Assembly: GCA_027625915.1 (NCBI GenBank)
Contig: JANTQA010000029.1
Coordinates: 1,550,001 to 1,614,000 of the forward strand
Direction: 5' to 3'
DNA length: 64,000 nucleotides
Source: Anaeramoeba flamelloides
Taxonomy: Eukaryota > Metamonada > Anaeramoebidae
Notes under the pieces: generated by a model
The model's database searches: none
What the model saw: the letters and a program-made list of their open reading frames with translations, nothing else
Told to the model about the DNA's origin: nothing
Program-made: the position numbers and the translations under genes
Shown here: one piece after another, positions 59,375-64,000 of the stretch
How the letters are laid out: each line of letters begins with the position of its first letter
How positions within the stretch are numbered: the stretch's first letter is position 1

Positions 59375-61006
59375 TTTAATTTAATTGGTATTTGTATATT
59401 GTACTGGGGTGAAGAAAAAGATAAACACACTTCAAATTTTAAAAATTTTCATCCATTTTTTAATTAAAATAGCTATTATAAAACAAATCAATATGGAATT
59501 TGTAAACCCCTTATTTCAAATCAAAATCTTCTTTACTTTTTTCCATGGGACTATTAGTTAAATGAAAAAATAGCTAAATATTAATAAATAAGTTAATTCG
59601 ATATTGGCTTCTTAAAAATCTATTATTAAAATTTAGATTCCACAAATAAAAGATCTAATCAGAAAAAGCTCTTTTAAAAAATAATTAAAATTTTAAGATG
59701 AGGATTTTTGATTCAAAGTTTCAATATCCCGTGGTACCCAAAAAAATATTTTTTTGTAATTTTTACAATTTTAAAAGTTATCAAAATGGTAAAATGTACT
59801 TACTTCCTTAAATAACCAAATTTCAACTAAAAAAACAATAAAGTATGAAAAATATTTTACAATTACAAAAAAAAAAATTTATAAATTCGAGTTTTAATGA
59901 ATAAAAAATTCTCAAAATATTGACGAGTTGTATTAAAAAATGATTTGGACTTGGGTATATTTTTGGACACGAAATTGTGGTGTTGTGCTGAAATAAGAAG
60001 AAAAAAATTTTGATTGTATTGGAAAATTTGGTTTTAAACTCTAATCTAAGATACTATACATTAATGAATCACAAAATAATAATTTTTTACGATATATTAC
60101 AAATAAATACAAAGATTTTTATTTTTTTTTATTTCTCTCCTTTCAAATTGGGTTTAATATTTAACCTACATCTTTGAAAAGGATAATTTGTAAACGGGTA
60201 TTAAGGAAAATATCTTTTTTTTTTCTTTTCATTTTATAAAACAAATATCAGAAGATAAGTGGGAACTTTCTTGAAAATTAAATATTCTTATCAGTCTACA
60301 CCTCGTAATTTTTTTGTTGATAAGTAATTATTTATCATCTTTTATTTAAAGGTGAAAAATCTTAAAAAGTTTTTTGATTTAAGAAAAATAATACTAACTT
60401 TGTTATTCTTATTGAAGAAATTCAAATTAATCTCTATTTGTCCTTGTACTTAAAATCAATTTCAGAAATATAAGTATAAAGAAACAGACTCTGCTCTTGT
60501 CGAGATACAAAAATAATTCATAAATGTTTTGATTTAAAATTAATTCATTATGATTTTTTCTTTTAATTTCTTGTTTCAATTTTATTTTATTTTTTTTTTT
60601 TTATTTGATTGGTTTTTCCTAAAAAGATGATCAATATTTTTTATTATTTCCTTAGCTTCAGATTTTATACAAAAAGTGTAAATTTTTTTATATATTGTTA
60701 TTATTAGTATTTTCCAATTAAAAAATAAAAATTTTTAGTTTACTTCCCAAAATATTTTTCTAGTTTAAAAGTTGAAAGAAAATATCATGATCTTTACAAA
60801 ATCTTTTTGAAATATTATTTTTAGACAATAAATTAAACTTCCTTAGTTTAACTCTGAGACAAAATATTTACTCTGCTAATTTAACTATAGCGGTAATGGT
60901 TAATATTCATTTTGGAAATTGAAAAAAATTTTTTCATATATTAATTGGAAAATAATAGTAATATATCTTATGTTATATTGAAGAGTTTAGAAAATGTTCT
61001 GAATCT
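59375..61006. other. AT-rich region, nothing recognised
   Basis: I saw no gene model, RNA gene or repeat with convincing structure here; only homopolymers and short AT-rich words. Confidence 0.4.
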
Positions 61007-61435
61007 TACATTTAAAGTCTTCCCAAGTCTATCATAAAATTTTAAATAAAACACAATTGAGTTTTCTATTCTTATTTTCTATTTTCAAAAAATTCGGAAA
61101 TAAAAGTAATCATTCAAATTTTTGGAAACATCAAAAAAAAATATTTTTGATAATTCTTGAAGCACTTGAAAATGTTGTTCATAAAAAGGTAAATTTTTAA
61201 AGATCAATTAATATTGATATTTTTTTTATTTTGTTTTGGACTTATAATTTTTAAGTTTCATGGGATCTTGAATTTTTTTTTTGATGTTTCTAAATTTTGA
61301 ATAATAGCTCATTTATTATTATTATTTTTTGAATAATAACTCTTATTTCCAAATTTTTTGAAAATGGAAAATAAGAATAGAAAAGTCAATTTGGTTTTAT
61401 TTAAAAGTTTATGGTAGCCTTGGGACGGCTGTGTA
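61007..61435. mobile_element. TA-flanked foldback MITE, CCCAAGGCTAC family (429 bases)
   Basis: Arms of about 160 bases are inverted copies. The left runs TACATTTAAAGTCTTCCCAA, GTCTATCATAAAATTTTAAA, TAAAACACAATTGAGTTTTC. The right read inward starts TACACAGCCGTCCCAAGGCT, followed by ACCATAAACTTTTAAATAAA and ACCAAATTGACTTTTC. The arms continue through TCTATTCTTATTTTC and GAAACATCAAAAAAAAA. TA borders both ends. It has no coding capacity. Confidence 0.8.
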
Positions 61436-61609
61436 TCTTCATATTATGATATATTGGATTCATAGAATGATAATTTTTTTTTTTTATTTTTGAAGGGGGT
61501 GGTAATTGTCTTTTTGATGGTTTTTATTTATTGTAGAACAACAATTTGGTAAAAAGATGAAATGGGAAAAAAGGTTAAGCATTGTATTTAATTGGTAAAG
61601 TTACTTTAT

Positions 61610-61960
61610 AGAACTTGAAAATTCAAAGTAAGATGTGTGAATATAAGAAAAAATAAATAATTAAAGACAAAATGAAGGATTAAACACAATACGAATATTT
61701 TTAATACTATTCCTTTGTCAGGAATTTTCTTTGATTTATCATTAAAAAATTTGTTGAAAAAATTTGAATATTTTTGAGATCTGTAAAAACCACTCAAATG
61801 ATTTCGATATATCAAGGAGATTTTAATTTCTTTTTTGGATTGGTTTAAAATAATATAAAGAATTATTCTTTGAAGTTAATTGGTTGCTTCTTTTAATTGG
61901 TTTTACATTTCGTTTTTGGGTTCTATTAAGTTTACAAAATAAAAACTTTGTTGAACTTTT
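61610..61960. repeat. Dispersed repeat, second copy of the 54830-55180 family
   Basis: It matches the copy in the ARF-GEF intron over about 350 bases in the same orientation, ending around GGTTCTATTAAGTTTACAAA. A 69-codon minus-strand frame inside it (61606-61815) is not considered a gene. Confidence 0.5.
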
Positions 61961-62285
61961 TTTATACCCTTTTTCACTTTTTTTCCAAAATTTTAATATC
62001 TATATTTTCTATTAAATGTCTAAATTTAAGAATTATTTAATTTTTAAGGGTTGATATAATACCATTAGTTTTTTAAATAGGTTAAAATTTATTGTAAAGG
62101 GTTAAATGTTAAGAATAAAGCAAATCTGATATATTGATGAGAGAATTTTGAAGTGGCATAATTTGAGATGTAGAATTTAAAGGGGGTCTAGGAAAGACAC
62201 ATACATCAAAACTGATTGTAACAAAATTTTTGAATTATTGAACTTGAGGGATAACTCAAATACTTTTGGTTTTTAAAAAAATAAA

Positions 62286-62400
62286 TACAGCTGTTCCAAG
62301 GTTACCGTGAATTTTTATATGAATCAAATTTTGATGCTGATATAGATTTTTCAAAAGTTGGATATTGAAAAAATTTCACTGTAGCCTTGGAAAGACTGTA
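62286..62400. mobile_element. Short MITE, CCCAAGGCTAC family (115 bases)
   Basis: The left terminus is TACAGCTGTTCCAAGGTTAC followed by CGTGAA. The right read inward is TACAGTCTTTCCAAGGCTAC followed by AGTGAA. TA occurs at both ends. The termini match the right end of the 61007-61435 element, so this is a shorter member of the same family. Confidence 0.7.
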
Positions 62401-62445
62401 TAGTTTTTTATTACATACATTCCAAGAATGAATGTTTAGAAATAC

Positions 62446-62975
62446 TACAGTGGTGTAAATAACCCATGTTGACAACCTTTAATCCATTACGAAAATTTAA
62501 CTCGTGTTTTTTTTTCAGAATTGGGTATTGGAAGACCAGAATTCACTTATAGATTCTTGGTTCAGATCCAAATTGACTTTAGAGGTTAGATCTTTGAATA
62601 ATCGAAATGGCACAATAATATTAAATGATTTTGTTTCAAAAATTTCATAATATTTACAAAATTTTGAGATTAAATGATTTTTTTATAAAAATTGAAAAAA
62701 TGATTTTTTTATAAAAATTGAAAAAATGATTTTTTTATAAAAATTGAAAAAATGAAATTTTGCTCATTTTTTTGTCAAAAAATTACATTTTAATCTTTCT
62801 ATATCTTCATAATTCTTTTTTAAAATTTATTTAAACAACCCAATTTCTTGTTTATATACTGTTGTCATACCATTGGTTTGTTTCTTTTATTTCTAGAGTC
62901 ATCCAATATTTTTTACATGGGTTAAATTTTAGTAATGGGTTAAAATAAAAAACACGGGTTATTTACACCACAGTA
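62446..62975. mobile_element. TA-flanked MITE with CAGTGGTGTAAATAACCC termini (530 bases)
   Basis: The left terminus is TACAGTGGTGTAAATAACCC. The right read inward is TACTGTGGTGTAAATAACCC. The inverted match continues for about 60 bases (CGTGTT, CCATTAC, AAAATTTAAC). The GTGTAAATAA core is shared with the MITE at 13142-13527, which suggests one broad superfamily. A 26-base tandem lies inside. There is no transposase. Confidence 0.8.
62675..62752. repeat. 26-base tandem repeat, three units
   Basis: The unit TGATTTTTTTATAAAAATTG plus six A starts at 62675, 62701 and 62727 with almost no variation. It sits inside the 62446-62975 MITE. Confidence 0.85.
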
Positions 62976-64000
62976 ATTAGTTGATTTTTTTGTTTTAATT
63001 CTCAAAAAAATTCTTTCTTTTTGGGAATTTGGTTAATTGGAGTTATAAGGTACCCCAAAATATACCTACACAGTTCATAAAAAAGAATCAACCAAATAAA
63101 AACTATTATAATTTTTAATTTATTTCTCCAAAAGATTTCTGAGATTATAAAAAAAAACTAGTCAAACAAAATCAAAAGTTTTTCCCATTTATTATTAAAA
63201 TAACAGAATTGAGAATTGGTTTTGAGAACTGTCCCCGTTTTCCAACCCTTGGAATTTATTAATTCATTATATGTTTACTTTATGATTTTTTTTTTGTTCA
63301 ACTAAATCTTGTGAATTCAAGTTAGTATTATTTATTCTTTGGTTAATTTTGATTATTTTTTTCAAATAAGCAAGAGAAAATTTTTTTAATTTTTTTTTAT
63401 TTTCAATTTATTTTTCTTAATTGAAATCCCGAAAATTTTCGAAATTATATATAATTTTGAAATTCAGAACTTGTTGATTTCAAATGTTTCTGTTCAATTT
63501 GGTTTATTCATAGACAAATAATCCTAACTTTTTGATAATTTAATTTTTTTGTTTAGAGATCGAAAAAAATTCCTTTATTTTTTAAAGTACTTGACTCTTA
63601 CTTTTTAAAACAATTTGGGTGAAAAAAAAACCTTTTTTCAATTATCTCACACAAAAAATTACGAAATCAAGATTATACATTAGAGATCAGACTCTCAAGA
63701 ACTTTCTTGATAAGATAAAATTTTTTTTTTATTATTTATTTACTTTATAGAACAAAGATTTCAACTGCAAAATTAAAGTTTTTATGAGATGGTTGAAAGT
63801 TGTTCTTAATTGAATTCTGAGGGTATCAAAAACCTTAAATCATTAAAAAAAATCCTTCTATTTTAACAAGTTTTTGAAAACAAAAGTATGTTCTATAACC
63901 AATGGTTTTGTGTTTTATTAATTTTCCAAGGATTAATTATGTTTTCAAAATATTGTTAAAATACTTTTTGTTTAACGGATTTCTCTTTGTGTTGTGTTAA

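Overview
This window comes from a very AT-rich nuclear genome of a eukaryote (roughly four fifths A+T by eye), most likely an amoeboid or other free-living protist. The evidence is a set of conserved eukaryotic genes with GT-AG introns, proteins with long Asn, Lys/Glu and Gln tracts, and abundant homopolymers. All three stop codons end genes here (TAA in RPS13 and EIF3H, TAG in the Myb gene, TGA in two hypothetical genes), so the nuclear code looks standard. The sequence alone does not settle the species; amoebae with Dictyostelium-like or Anaeramoeba-like composition would fit.

Five genes are confidently identified. In order they are: ribosomal protein uS15/RPS13 (54-618, minus); a three-repeat Myb transcription factor (6305-15623, minus, five exons); an active-type myotubularin phosphatase (24090-29136, minus, 5' end unresolved); translation initiation factor eIF3 subunit h (40233-41369, plus, two exons); and a large BIG/Sec7-family ARF guanine-nucleotide exchange factor (47685-57211, minus, four exons). 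Two further unrecognised proteins are supported as gene models, at 34687-35527 (minus, two exons) and 44024-44509 (minus). A few small reading frames are listed with low confidence.

The main structural result is that three regulatory genes contain giant introns in a genome where other introns are about 100-800 bases. These are 5571 bases in the Myb gene, 2782 in the myotubularin gene and 3329 in the ARF-GEF gene. In each case exons that look like separate genes join in phase and complete a conserved domain; in the Myb protein the 19-residue tryptophan spacing runs exactly across the 5.6-kb intron. The two largest introns are crowded with mobile elements.

The rest of the window is a collection of small, apparently undescribed repeat families. 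One is a non-LTR-type retroposon of about 900 bases with a poly-A tail and long target-site duplications, present twice in the Myb intron and as a fragment in the ARF-GEF intron. Another is a foldback family whose ends carry 10-base tandem arrays; one copy sits inside a retroposon copy whose sister shows the empty site. There are also at least five families of TA-flanked, nearly palindromic Tc1/mariner-like MITEs, a 535-base TA-flanked family with two copies of equal length, a 4.2-kb nested inverted structure at 18.1-22.3 kb whose outer arms carry a tRNA-like Pol III B box, and several dispersed 350-500-base repeats. No intact transposase, reverse transcriptase, CRISPR array or rRNA gene was seen.
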